Program-made: the position numbers and the translations under genes | Shown here: positions 8,449-16,289 of the stretch, in pieces | Layout: every line of letters starts with the position of its first letter | Numbering within the stretch: the stretch's first letter is position 1 | The notes under the pieces: generated by a model | What the model was told of the DNA's origin: nothing | Database searches by the model: none | Seen by the model: the letters and a program-made list of their open reading frames with translations, nothing else | Assembly: GCF_036067295.1 (NCBI RefSeq) | Contig: NZ_CP107954.1 | Location: 5,146,001-5,210,000, forward strand | DNA: 64,000 bases | Direction: 5' to 3' | DNA from: Kribbella sp. NBC_00382 | Lineage (GTDB): Bacteria > Actinomycetota > Actinomycetes > Propionibacteriales > Kribbellaceae

Positions 8449-9777
8449 ATGCGGCCCAGTGCCCGCCAACGCAGCGCCGTAGTGGCCCTCGCCTGCAGCC
8501 TCGCCCTGCTCGCGTCCGCCTGCGGCGGCAGCAGCGACCAGCAGTCCTCCTCGGATTCCGGATCCGGCGACGACGGCCCGAAGATCGAACTGACCATCGC
8601 GACGTTCAACGAGTTCGGTTACGACGACCTGTACCGCGAGTACGAGGCCGAGCACCCGAACATCAAGATCACGCCGCGCAAGGCCAAGACGGTCGACGAG
8701 CACATCAAGAACCTCGACACGAACCTGGCCGCCGGTTCCGGGCTGGCCGACATCGAGGCGATGGAGGTCAGCTGGATCTACAACTACCTGGCCAAGGCCG
8801 ACAAGTTCGTCGACCTGCGTGACTTCGGTGCGAACGATCTGGCCAACCGATGGCTGGACTGGAAGACCGCGGGCGCGACCACCACCGACGGCAAGATCAT
8901 CGGCTACGGCACCGACATCGGCCCGGAGGCGATCTGCTACCGCAAGGACCTGTTCGCCAAGGCCGGTCTGCCGACCGACCGGGCGGCCGTCGCCAAGCTG
9001 TTCCCGGACTGGACGTCGTACTTCGCCACCGGCCGCAAGTTCAAGGCCAAGGTGCCGGGCTCGGCCTGGTACAGCACCTCGGTGCTGACCTGGGAGGCGA
9101 TGCGCAACCAGCTGATCGAGGCCTACTACTCGAACAACGACCGGTACCTCGGTGACGAGAACCCGCTGCTGAAGAAGACCTGGGACCAGATCGTCCAGGG
9201 CTACGAGGACGGTCTGTCGGCCAAGCTGCCGGCCTGGACCGATCCGTGGACGAAGTCCTTCCGCAGTGACGCGTTCGCCACGATGGCCTGCCCGGGCTGG
9301 CTGCTCGGTGTGATCCAGGAGAACGCCGCCACCTTCGGCAAGGGCAAGTGGGACGTCGCCGACGTGTTCCCCGGCGGCGGTGGCAACTGGGGTGGGTCGT
9401 ACCTGACCATTCCGAAGCAGTCGACCAACCCGGCCGAGGCGGCCAAGCTGGCCGCCTGGCTGACCGCGCCGGAGCAGCAGATCAAGGTGTTCAAGAAGAT
9501 CGGCTCGTTCCCCTCCACCCTCGACGCGTACGACGCGCCGCAGGTGAAGAGCCAGGTGAACGCGTACTTCAACAACGCGCCGGTCGGCAAGATCTTCATC
9601 AACCGGGCCAAGAACGTGATCCTCAAACAGCACAAGGGACCGCGCGACGGTGAGATCAACAAGGTCTTCTCCGACGCGCTGACCCGGGTCGACGAGGGCA
9701 AGCAGAAACCCGACGACGCCTGGAAGCAGGCGCTGCGCGAGGCGGACAAGGCGGCCAACACCCGCAAGGGCGGGTAG
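8449..9777 (+). CDS. ABC-transporter solute-binding lipoprotein (sugar type)
   Basis: 442-aa extracellular binding protein, family 1, expected to capture a sugar or oligosaccharide on the outer face of the membrane. A signal peptide ends in lipobox LASAC with Cys25 as the lipidated residue, then a Ser/Gly/Asp-rich linker. The fold begins at IELTIATFNEFGYDDLYREY, and the Trp-rich middle and late region (WTDPWTKSF, GGGGNWGGSYLTIP) is typical of carbohydrate-binding members. No permease or ATPase gene follows; the next gene is a LacI regulator on the same strand 109 bp downstream. It must therefore use transport proteins encoded elsewhere. A LacI-like palindrome lies in its promoter region. Confidence 0.9.
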   Translation: MRPSARQRSAVVALACSLALLASACGGSSDQQSSSDSGSGDDGPKIELTIATFNEFGYDDLYREYEAEHPNIKITPRKAKTVDEHIKNLDTNLAAGSGLADIEAMEVSWIYNYLAKADKFVDLRDFGANDLANRWLDWKTAGATTTDGKIIGYGTDIGPEAICYRKDLFAKAGLPTDRAAVAKLFPDWTSYFATGRKFKAKVPGSAWYSTSVLTWEAMRNQLIEAYYSNNDRYLGDENPLLKKTWDQIVQGYEDGLSAKLPAWTDPWTKSFRSDAFATMACPGWLLGVIQENAATFGKGKWDVADVFPGGGGNWGGSYLTIPKQSTNPAEAAKLAAWLTAPEQQIKVFKKIGSFPSTLDAYDAPQVKSQVNAYFNNAPVGKIFINRAKNVILKQHKGPRDGEINKVFSDALTRVDEGKQKPDDAWKQALREADKAANTRKGG

Positions 9778-9886
9778 GCCGGATCCGCAGACCTGCCCCG
9801 GCCGTTACGGCGGTGTTTCCGGCGGCCAGGCCCCGATTGGTACTACGGTGGCAAGGTCAGAATCAGCCGGGGGAGGTCCGTAGTCG

Positions 9887-10900
9887 ATGCAGGGTCTGGG
9901 CAGTGGGTCTCCGACGCTGGAGCAGGTGGCTGCGCTGGCAGGAGTCTCGCGCGCGACCGTGTCCCGGGTGGTGAACGGATCGCCGAAGGTACTGCCGGAG
10001 ACGGTGGCGGCGGTGGAGCGCGCGATCGGCGAGCTCGGCTACGTGCCGAACCGGGCGGCCCGCGCGCTGGTGACGCGCCGGACGGACTCGGTCGCGCTGG
10101 TGGTCCCCGAGCCGGACAGCCGGGTCTTCTCGGACCCGTTCTTCGCCGGCATCCTGCGCGGGATCAGCATGACGCTGGCACCGACCTCGTCGCAGCTCGT
10201 GCTGCTGATCGAGCCCGCCGAGGGTGACGACCAACGCCTGCTGCGGTACCTGCGCGGCGGGCACGTGGACGGCGCGATCATCGTCAGCCACCACGGTCGC
10301 GACAACGTGCTGCAGGAACTCGCCCAGCTGCCGCTGCCGATCGTGTTCAGCGCCCGGCCGCTCGGCGTCGAAGTACCGGTGGCGAGCGTCGACGTGGACA
10401 ACGTCGCCGGAGCCCGGACCGCGGTCGAGTATCTGCTGTCCAAGGGACGCCGCAAGCTCGGTACGGTGGCCGGCCCGCTCGACATGACGGCCGGCCTCGA
10501 CCGCCTCACCGGGTACCAGGAAGCGATGAAAGAGGCCGGGATCGAGCAGGCGGTTGCCTATGGCGACTTCACCGCCGACGGTGGTGAGCAGGCGACGTTG
10601 CGGCTGCTCGACCAGCATCCTGACCTCGACGGGATCTTCGTCGCCAACGACCTGATGGCCACGGCGACCCTGCGCGTGCTCTCCCATCTCGGCAAGCGGG
10701 TGCCCGAGGATGTCGCGGTGGTCGGATTCGACGACTCCGTCGTGGCGACGACGACCACGCCGATGCTGACCACCGTGCGCCAGCCGGTCGAGAAGCTCGG
10801 CGCCCGGCTGGCCGAGATGCTGCTGGCGAAGCTCGCGGGTGCTGACCTGACCAGCCCGGAGATCTACGACACCGAGCTGATTGTGCGCGGTTCCGCTTAA
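9887..10900 (+). CDS. LacI-family transcriptional regulator
   Basis: 337-aa repressor. The N-terminal helix-turn-helix is at residues 10-31 (TLEQVAALAGVSRATVSRVV), followed by the hinge helix with YVPNRAARALVTRR. The remainder is a periplasmic-binding-protein-like sensor with DPFFAGILRGI, a central FVANDLMA and the VVGFDDS strand near the end. A GGGGGAGG Shine-Dalgarno precedes the ATG. It follows the solute-binding lipoprotein gene, whose promoter region contains a LacI-type palindrome, so it probably represses that gene until a sugar is present. The sugar cannot be inferred. It ends with a 4-bp convergent overlap with the next gene. Confidence 0.92.
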   Translation: MQGLGSGSPTLEQVAALAGVSRATVSRVVNGSPKVLPETVAAVERAIGELGYVPNRAARALVTRRTDSVALVVPEPDSRVFSDPFFAGILRGISMTLAPTSSQLVLLIEPAEGDDQRLLRYLRGGHVDGAIIVSHHGRDNVLQELAQLPLPIVFSARPLGVEVPVASVDVDNVAGARTAVEYLLSKGRRKLGTVAGPLDMTAGLDRLTGYQEAMKEAGIEQAVAYGDFTADGGEQATLRLLDQHPDLDGIFVANDLMATATLRVLSHLGKRVPEDVAVVGFDDSVVATTTTPMLTTVRQPVEKLGARLAEMLLAKLAGADLTSPEIYDTELIVRGSA

Positions 10901-11730
10901 GGCGGATCATTCTGGAACTGGAATTGCACCCGGACCGAGCCGTCGAGCGGTACGATGAGGGTCGTGTTCGCCGCGTTCCACTGCTGCGGCACCAGGAACA
11001 GCCGGTTCTGCCCGACCACGAGCAGCCGCAGCCCGCGGTACCGGTAGTTGAAGCTCTGCTCGGTTCCGGTCCGGATCGACGTCTCCTCGATCCCGGGTGA
11101 GCGCAGCTGCAGCCGTTCCTTGGTGTCGAGGATGACGACCGGGAACTGCTTCAGGTTCTGTGCGTCCGACTTCGCCAGTCCGCGGCCGGAGTACTGCGCT
11201 GTCGTCGCCGTCGCCCAGAAGGCGCAGATCGTGGTGACGACGCCCAAGAGCACCAGGAGCACGTACTGCGGGGTGAGGCCGGCCGCCTTGCGATCGAAGT
11301 ACGAGAGGTAGGCGAGTGTTGCCGCGGCCAGGCCGATCACGGCGGGGACCACCAGGGCGTAGTACGGGAGATGGCCGAGGAGGGGATAGCCGAGAAGCCC
11401 GACGACGCCGAGGAGCAGGAGCGCGATGGTGACGACCTTGGCGCGCCGGACCGTTGTGGCGGACGGCTGGATCGCGTTGTGCAGCAGGAGTCCGGCGACG
11501 GCGAGCAAGGTGAGGCCGAGCAACGGGACGAGCAGGGGCTGCGGGCTGCGCATCACGTAGTCCTGGGTGCGCAGGCCGATCGTGTCGACGTCGATCCCGA
11601 AGTACTCGTACTGCGCGCGAGCGGACACATAGCCGAAGTAGAAGAGCAATCCGCTGATCAGCGTCACCGGCGCGACGATGCGGGTCGCGAAGGTCACCCA
11701 GCGCTCGAGCTGGGACTGTTCGTCAGCCAC
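10897..11730 (-). CDS. Hypothetical membrane protein, five predicted helices
   Basis: 277-aa protein of no family I recognise. Hydrophobic segments suggest five membrane helices: about 17-36, one ending near 85, then three between about 95 and 180, the last being YVLLVLLGVVTTICAFWATA. A soluble tail of about 90 residues follows. The start overlaps the upstream lipoprotein gene by 8 bp, so the two are probably translated together from one mRNA. The pair may form an envelope complex, but nothing visible gives a biochemical role. Confidence 0.75.
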   Translation of the reverse strand: MADEQSQLERWVTFATRIVAPVTLISGLLFYFGYVSARAQYEYFGIDVDTIGLRTQDYVMRSPQPLLVPLLGLTLLAVAGLLLHNAIQPSATTVRRAKVVTIALLLLGVVGLLGYPLLGHLPYYALVVPAVIGLAAATLAYLSYFDRKAAGLTPQYVLLVLLGVVTTICAFWATATTAQYSGRGLAKSDAQNLKQFPVVILDTKERLQLRSPGIEETSIRTGTEQSFNYRYRGLRLLVVGQNRLFLVPQQWNAANTTLIVPLDGSVRVQFQFQNDPP

Positions 11731-12301
11731 TCGGCGGGCCTGGGGAGAAGGAGATCTGACTGCCCGGTACCTGGCCCTGCAGCGACGCGCAGTCCGCCTC
11801 GGTCGCGCATTCGGCGCTGGCCGAGACGATCAGCTGGGCGGCCTTGCCGGTGGCGATCTGCCGTACCCCGACGAAGCAGGGCTTGAAGGTGTTCGACTGC
11901 CAGACAAGGTCGCTGCCGCACGGTGGTGTCTTGTCGCCGCAGCCGGTCTGGTCCAGTTCGAAGACGCCGCCTGGTTCGAGATGCGGCGAGCCGACCTGGA
12001 TCGTCGTACCGGCCGGGATCGGGTTGCGGCCGAGCCAGTTGACCTCGGCGCATTGGTAGCCGGTCTGGGTGCTCTCGACGTTGCCGCCGATCGGCGCCGA
12101 CGCGATCTGGATCGACGGCTTCTGCTGCGTGGGCTGGGTCGTCTCCGGATCGGTGGGCTCCACTGGTGGCTCGCTGGGCTGGCTCGCGGCCGGGCTGTCC
12201 GTGGTCTCGATGGTGATCGGGTCGTCGCCAGAGCTGCTGCCGCCACAGCCGATCAGCAGCAGGAGCAGGCAGAACGCCATCAGCGAACGTGCAAGGGTCA
12301 T
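11723..12301 (-). CDS. Hypothetical lipoprotein
   Basis: About 192-aa exported lipoprotein. The ATG at 12301 gives a short basic start, a Leu-rich core and lipobox LIGC (Cys19); a GGGGGTGG lies 10-11 nt upstream on the minus strand. An alternative ATG at 12319 would add six residues. A low-complexity Thr/Pro/Ser/Glu linker follows, then a Cys-containing globular part in which several cysteine pairs may form disulfides outside the cell. It overlaps the downstream membrane-protein gene by 8 bp. Function unknown. Confidence 0.75.
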   Translation of the reverse strand: MTLARSLMAFCLLLLLIGCGGSSSGDDPITIETTDSPAASQPSEPPVEPTDPETTQPTQQKPSIQIASAPIGGNVESTQTGYQCAEVNWLGRNPIPAGTTIQVGSPHLEPGGVFELDQTGCGDKTPPCGSDLVWQSNTFKPCFVGVRQIATGKAAQLIVSASAECATEADCASLQGQVPGSQISFSPGPPSG

Positions 12302-12438
12302 GACAACGACCACCCCCATAGTCGGCCCTTGCCATCAGCATGCGCTCAAGGGCACTGCGCGACAACAGTTCGTGGTTTCTCGCTCTGTCGAAGGTCGTCG
12401 CGATCGTGGTAGATCTACCAACAGACAAGGGGGGATCC

Positions 12439-15033
12439 ATGTCCGATCATGAGATCCGGATCGCGTTGGTGCTCAACGGTGGCGTCAGCCTGGCGGTCTG
12501 GATGGGTGGAGTCACGCACGAGCTGGACCTGATCCGGCGGGCGTCCGGTGCGGCCGGGGCACCGAAGGCACAGTCGTACGACAAGGAGCTCTCGACTCGG
12601 TGGCGCGAGCTCTGCCGTCGTGGCGGTGAGCATCGAAAGGTCGTGGTCGATGTCATCGCCGGTACGAGCGCCGGCGGGCTGAACGGATCGTTGCTCGCAA
12701 CGGCTGTCTCGCACGGGTCGACGCTCGATCCGCCCGGTGCTGATGACGAGCGAGGGCCGTGGCTGCGGCAGCGGTGGGTCGGGCTCGGGTCGCTCGAGGT
12801 GGGCAAGCTGGTGCCTGCCTTCGGGGTCGCGTCGACGTCGGTGCTGGACGGCAAGTACTTCCTCAAGGAGCTGAAGAGTCTGCTCGATGGGGTCGCCAAG
12901 GCCGGCAAGACGACGGCGGCCGAGCCGGTCACCTTGTTCGTCACGGCGTCCGGGCTGGGGGTCCAGCAGTTCGAGGCGAAGGACGCGGCGGGGCAGGAGT
13001 TCGTCGTACCGGATCATCGGTACCTGTTCTGCTTCACCAGCGAGAAGGCAGCTGTCTATGACGGGGCCAAGCGCAAATTCTCGGTGAATGCGAAGAACGG
13101 GTTGGGGGACACGGATCTGCTCGCCCGGGCCGCCCGTGCGTCGGCGTCGTTCCCGGCGGCCTTCGGACCGGTACTGGAGACGCCGAAGATGGCCGCCGCG
13201 CCACCACGCGTCCAGCCGACGCAGGCGAAGTCGGGGACCTGGCTGGTCGACGGCGGGGTGCTCGACAACGCGCCCTTCGGGCCGGTGCTCGACGTGGTTG
13301 CGCGCCGGCCGGTCACCGGACGAGCCAGCCGCTACGTCCTGTACGTCGTACCGTCGGCCGGCATCGGTACTGCGGCCGAGACCCGGCTCGCCGATGCGAA
13401 CGAACCCAACTGGCGGGTCTCGGCGATGTCAGCCGTGAAGTTCCCGCGGGAGGTGGATTTCCGGTCCGACGTGGAGCAGCTCGAACGGTTGCTGCTCGAG
13501 GCCGACGCGTCCTGGTCGGACTCGCAGCGGCTCTTCGATCGTTGCATCGAGCAACAGATCGAGCGGGACCGGCTGCGGCAGGCGGCCGGATTGCTGCAGC
13601 CTGCGTACGCACGAGGGCGGGCAGCGGGTGGCGTCTGGGAGGCCGTGACGATCGCGACACACGACCAGTCGACCGTGCTGGACGCGGCGACCGCGTTGTC
13701 GGAGGAGCAGATCGACGACATCCTCGACACCGATCATCCGTGGGTACCCGAGCCCGATGGGTCGATCGCGCCGCTGGTGAAGGATTTCGCTGGGAACCCC
13801 TGCTGGGCTTGGGGAACCGGCGCGGCCGAGCGGGTCGTCCGGCTGGTGTTGCGGTCGTTGCGGACCAAGATCGACAACGCTCCGCGCGAGCAACGCGCGG
13901 ACCTCGAGCGCCGGTTGAAGGCGACGAGCGACAGCCTGCAGAAAGTACAGGCTGTTCGTGACGCGTTGTCCGACGAGCTTGCCGAGGCGGATCTGGATCT
14001 GCAGCCGGCCGGGGGAGCCGAGGCGGTCGCGGTCGCGCTGAACGACATCTTCGAGTCGTTGCAGGTGCAGCGGGCGCTGGGGGACGAGTTCGCGGAGCTG
14101 ATCGCTGTCGTCGGTGACGAGGTCGTCGAGACGGCGCTCGAGGTCGAGATCGTCTCGCGCTGCACGTCGGCTCGGACGCCACAGCAGCGCAGCGCGCCGT
14201 TCCAGTTCCTGCGGCTCGGACCGGACATCCCGCTCATGCTGCTCGACTCGTTGCCGGCCGGGTCGATCGCCAACGACCTCAAGGAACGGATCCTGTACGG
14301 GTCTCAGGTCGGCCATTTCGGCGCCTTCGGGGCGGCCGACTGGCGGCGCTGGGATTGGCTGATGGGCCGGCTGCACTGTGTGGCGCATCTCGGGGCGATG
14401 CTCGGTGCTGAGCCGGACTGGATCCGCGAGACCCAGCGGCTGGTACTGGAGGCCGAGGAGTGGGAGCTGGACGATGTCGCCGAGCGGGTCCAGCGGCTGG
14501 CCAACGACTTCCCGGTCGACACTGGGCTGGCCGCGCTCACGACGATGCGGAACGAGCTCAACACCACTCGGGAGGGCATCGAGACGACCAGGGGACTGGC
14601 CGACCGGATGGTCGAGGTGTCGGGCGGGCTCGGGCCGGCGGTCGGGCACTGGATCAAGTCGATGGCGGGACGGAAGTACAAGCCGGATACGTGGTTGCTG
14701 CAGGTCGCCCGGTGGTTCACGGAGCCGGCCCGGTTCAGTTTGTGGCACCGGCTGGTGAAGCACCCGGAGCTGACGCCGGCGCGACGGCCGCTGATCTTCC
14801 AGCGGTGGTTGCCGGTGGCCTTGGTCGGTGCCGCGGTGCTGTTGCTGGTCGCGGCTGGTGTGGTCGATCTGGCGGCGATCCGGGTGGTGGCGGGCGTACT
14901 GGCTGGGGTCTTGCTGACTGTTGGAGTGGCGCTCTTCGTGGGGTCGCTCTTGATTCGCCGGCTGCGACGAAAGATCCGGGGGTGGATCGAGGAACGGGTG
15001 CCGGCGATCAGTCCTGCGTCACGAAATCGATGA
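12439..15033 (+). CDS. Large patatin-like lipase with C-terminal membrane helices
   Basis: 864-aa predicted serine acyl hydrolase (patatin/phospholipase A2 fold). The oxyanion-hole strand LVLNGGVSLAVWMGG lies at residues 10-24, the nucleophile elbow GTSAGG at 75-80 with Ser77, and the catalytic Asp in DGG at 271-273, so the Ser-Asp dyad is intact. A long helical middle follows. The C-terminus has two hydrophobic helices (about 790-845) ahead of a basic tail, placing the enzyme on the cytoplasmic membrane. This architecture recurs in actinobacterial patatin-like proteins of unknown lipid specificity. GGGGGG is the likely ribosome site for the ATG at 12439. The 3' end overlaps the DUF3097 gene by 26 bp, convergent. 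Confidence 0.87.
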   Translation: MSDHEIRIALVLNGGVSLAVWMGGVTHELDLIRRASGAAGAPKAQSYDKELSTRWRELCRRGGEHRKVVVDVIAGTSAGGLNGSLLATAVSHGSTLDPPGADDERGPWLRQRWVGLGSLEVGKLVPAFGVASTSVLDGKYFLKELKSLLDGVAKAGKTTAAEPVTLFVTASGLGVQQFEAKDAAGQEFVVPDHRYLFCFTSEKAAVYDGAKRKFSVNAKNGLGDTDLLARAARASASFPAAFGPVLETPKMAAAPPRVQPTQAKSGTWLVDGGVLDNAPFGPVLDVVARRPVTGRASRYVLYVVPSAGIGTAAETRLADANEPNWRVSAMSAVKFPREVDFRSDVEQLERLLLEADASWSDSQRLFDRCIEQQIERDRLRQAAGLLQPAYARGRAAGGVWEAVTIATHDQSTVLDAATALSEEQIDDILDTDHPWVPEPDGSIAPLVKDFAGNPCWAWGTGAAERVVRLVLRSLRTKIDNAPREQRADLERRLKATSDSLQKVQAVRDALSDELAEADLDLQPAGGAEAVAVALNDIFESLQVQRALGDEFAELIAVVGDEVVETALEVEIVSRCTSARTPQQRSAPFQFLRLGPDIPLMLLDSLPAGSIANDLKERILYGSQVGHFGAFGAADWRRWDWLMGRLHCVAHLGAMLGAEPDWIRETQRLVLEAEEWELDDVAERVQRLANDFPVDTGLAALTTMRNELNTTREGIETTRGLADRMVEVSGGLGPAVGHWIKSMAGRKYKPDTWLLQVARWFTEPARFSLWHRLVKHPELTPARRPLIFQRWLPVALVGAAVLLLVAAGVVDLAAIRVVAGVLAGVLLTVGVALFVGSLLIRRLRRKIRGWIEERVPAISPASRNR

Positions 15034-15868
15034 GCTCCTCGACCCGGCCGAGCAGTTCCGGCTCCAGGTCGGCGTAGCTGCGGACCTTGGACAGGATGTG
15101 CTTCCAGGCGGCGGCGACGTCGGCCTGGTCGGTGGCCGGCCAGCCGAAGGTCTCCAGCACGCCTTTCTTCCACTCCTGACCGCGCGGGATTTTCGGCCAG
15201 GCGGCGATGCCGACCGAGGACGGCTTGATCGCTTCCCAGATGTCGATGTACGGGTGCCCGACGACCAGGACGTCCCGGTTGTTGATCTCGGCGGCGATCT
15301 TCGACTCCTTCGAGCCTTCGACCAGGTGGTCGACCAGCACGCCGAGCCGCCGCCCGGGCCCGGGCCGGAAGCGGCTGACGATGGCCGGCAGATCGTCGAT
15401 GCCTTCCATGTACTCGACGACGACGCTCTCGATCCGCAGGTCGTCACCCCAGACCCGCTCGACCAGCTCGGCGTCGTGCCGACCCTCGACGTAGATCCGG
15501 CTGGCGCGCGCGACCTTGGCCCGCACGTTCGACACCGCCACCGACCCGGACGCCGTGTGCGTCTTCTTGGCCGGCGCGGCCTTCTTCGGCGCCACCAGGT
15601 TGACCGGCTTGCCGTCCACCCAGAACCCCGGCCCGAGCGGGTACGTCTTGATCTTGCCGTGCCGATCCTCGAGATCGACCACGCCGTGCTCCCACCGCAC
15701 CACCGCCCCGACGTACCCGGAACTGGGTTCCTCGACCACCAGCCCCTTCTCGATCACCAGATCGACGGTCCGCCCGTTCTTGGGCTTCCGCCAATCCCCT
15801 GCCAGCACATCCCGCCCATACCGATCAGCCACCCCCCAACCGTAGGCGCTCAACACCCCCTTCCCCAT
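15008..15868 (-). CDS. DUF3097 family protein
   Basis: 286-aa conserved actinobacterial protein of unknown function. The ATG at 15868 is preferred over far-upstream starts, because the stretch ahead of it consists of repeat DNA and the family begins near RYGRDVLAGDW. An N-terminal beta-rich part (LVVEEPSSGYVGAVVRWEHG) is followed after a basic Ala/Lys linker by a region with RIYVEGRHDAELVERVWGDD and GVLVDHLVEGSKE. That region resembles a TOPRIM fold: a Glu strand followed by Asp-x-His. In many actinobacteria this gene lies between hemW and hrcA, the order seen here apart from inserted genes. Nucleic-acid association is an inference from the TOPRIM-like segment. Confidence 0.85.
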   Translation of the reverse strand: MGKGVLSAYGWGVADRYGRDVLAGDWRKPKNGRTVDLVIEKGLVVEEPSSGYVGAVVRWEHGVVDLEDRHGKIKTYPLGPGFWVDGKPVNLVAPKKAAPAKKTHTASGSVAVSNVRAKVARASRIYVEGRHDAELVERVWGDDLRIESVVVEYMEGIDDLPAIVSRFRPGPGRRLGVLVDHLVEGSKESKIAAEINNRDVLVVGHPYIDIWEAIKPSSVGIAAWPKIPRGQEWKKGVLETFGWPATDQADVAAAWKHILSKVRSYADLEPELLGRVEELIDFVTQD

Positions 15869-16289
15869 CAACCACACACCACGATCCGACACCCAGGGGT
15901 GAATTCCCTTCGGGACAAGGGACTTGGGGAGGGTCCTACCCCCGAATCGGCACAATTGGCTCCCCGGCACCGGGGAAATCCCTCCCCAAACCGGTTCAGC
16001 CTGGTGTTGCCGGCTCGGCTGGCGGGTTTTGGTGCCGCTGGCGTGATGCTTGACGCCAGCGACCCGAAAACCTGCCACTGGCCGGCAAGCAAGGCCGCAG
16101 CCGGGGTGGTGCCCCACCCATCGGGATCGGCTGTGCCCATCCGGGGCCTCAACACGGGTCCGCCGGGCGTTGGTGGTGATCCTGTCGATTGTTGCCGGTC
16201 TTGTCAGCGGCTCCGTGACTAGGACGCTCAAGCAGCCCGGCGACGCGATCCAGAGTCCCTCACCATCAGCAACCCCGCCCCCGGCGCCG
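15869..16289. repeat. Gene-free 421 bp holding a long imperfect inverted-repeat element
   Basis: No credible gene is seen. The core is a hairpin with 24-bp arms, 16021-16044 and 16053-16076, matching at 20 of 24 positions around an 8-nt loop; the inner seven pairs are CTGGCGT/ACGCCAG. A further pair, TTGCCGGC (16007-16014) and GCCGGCAA (16081-16088), extends it with small bulges. Weaker symmetry reaches GGCACA (15949-15954) and TGTGCC (16132-16137). Smaller hairpins such as CCCCGGCACCGGGG (15963-15976) also occur. The pattern is that of an interspersed palindromic (REP or MITE-like) element; no transposase or terminal duplication is visible. Confidence 0.6.

Noticed and set aside
15098..16222. 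A 374-codon plus-strand frame opposite DUF3097
   Set aside because: Asp/Pro/His-rich shadow of a real gene, then runs through the inverted-repeat element; no ribosome site.
15868..16231. 121-residue N-terminal extension of the DUF3097 protein
   Set aside because: It is read from the inverted-repeat DNA and has no similarity to the family start.
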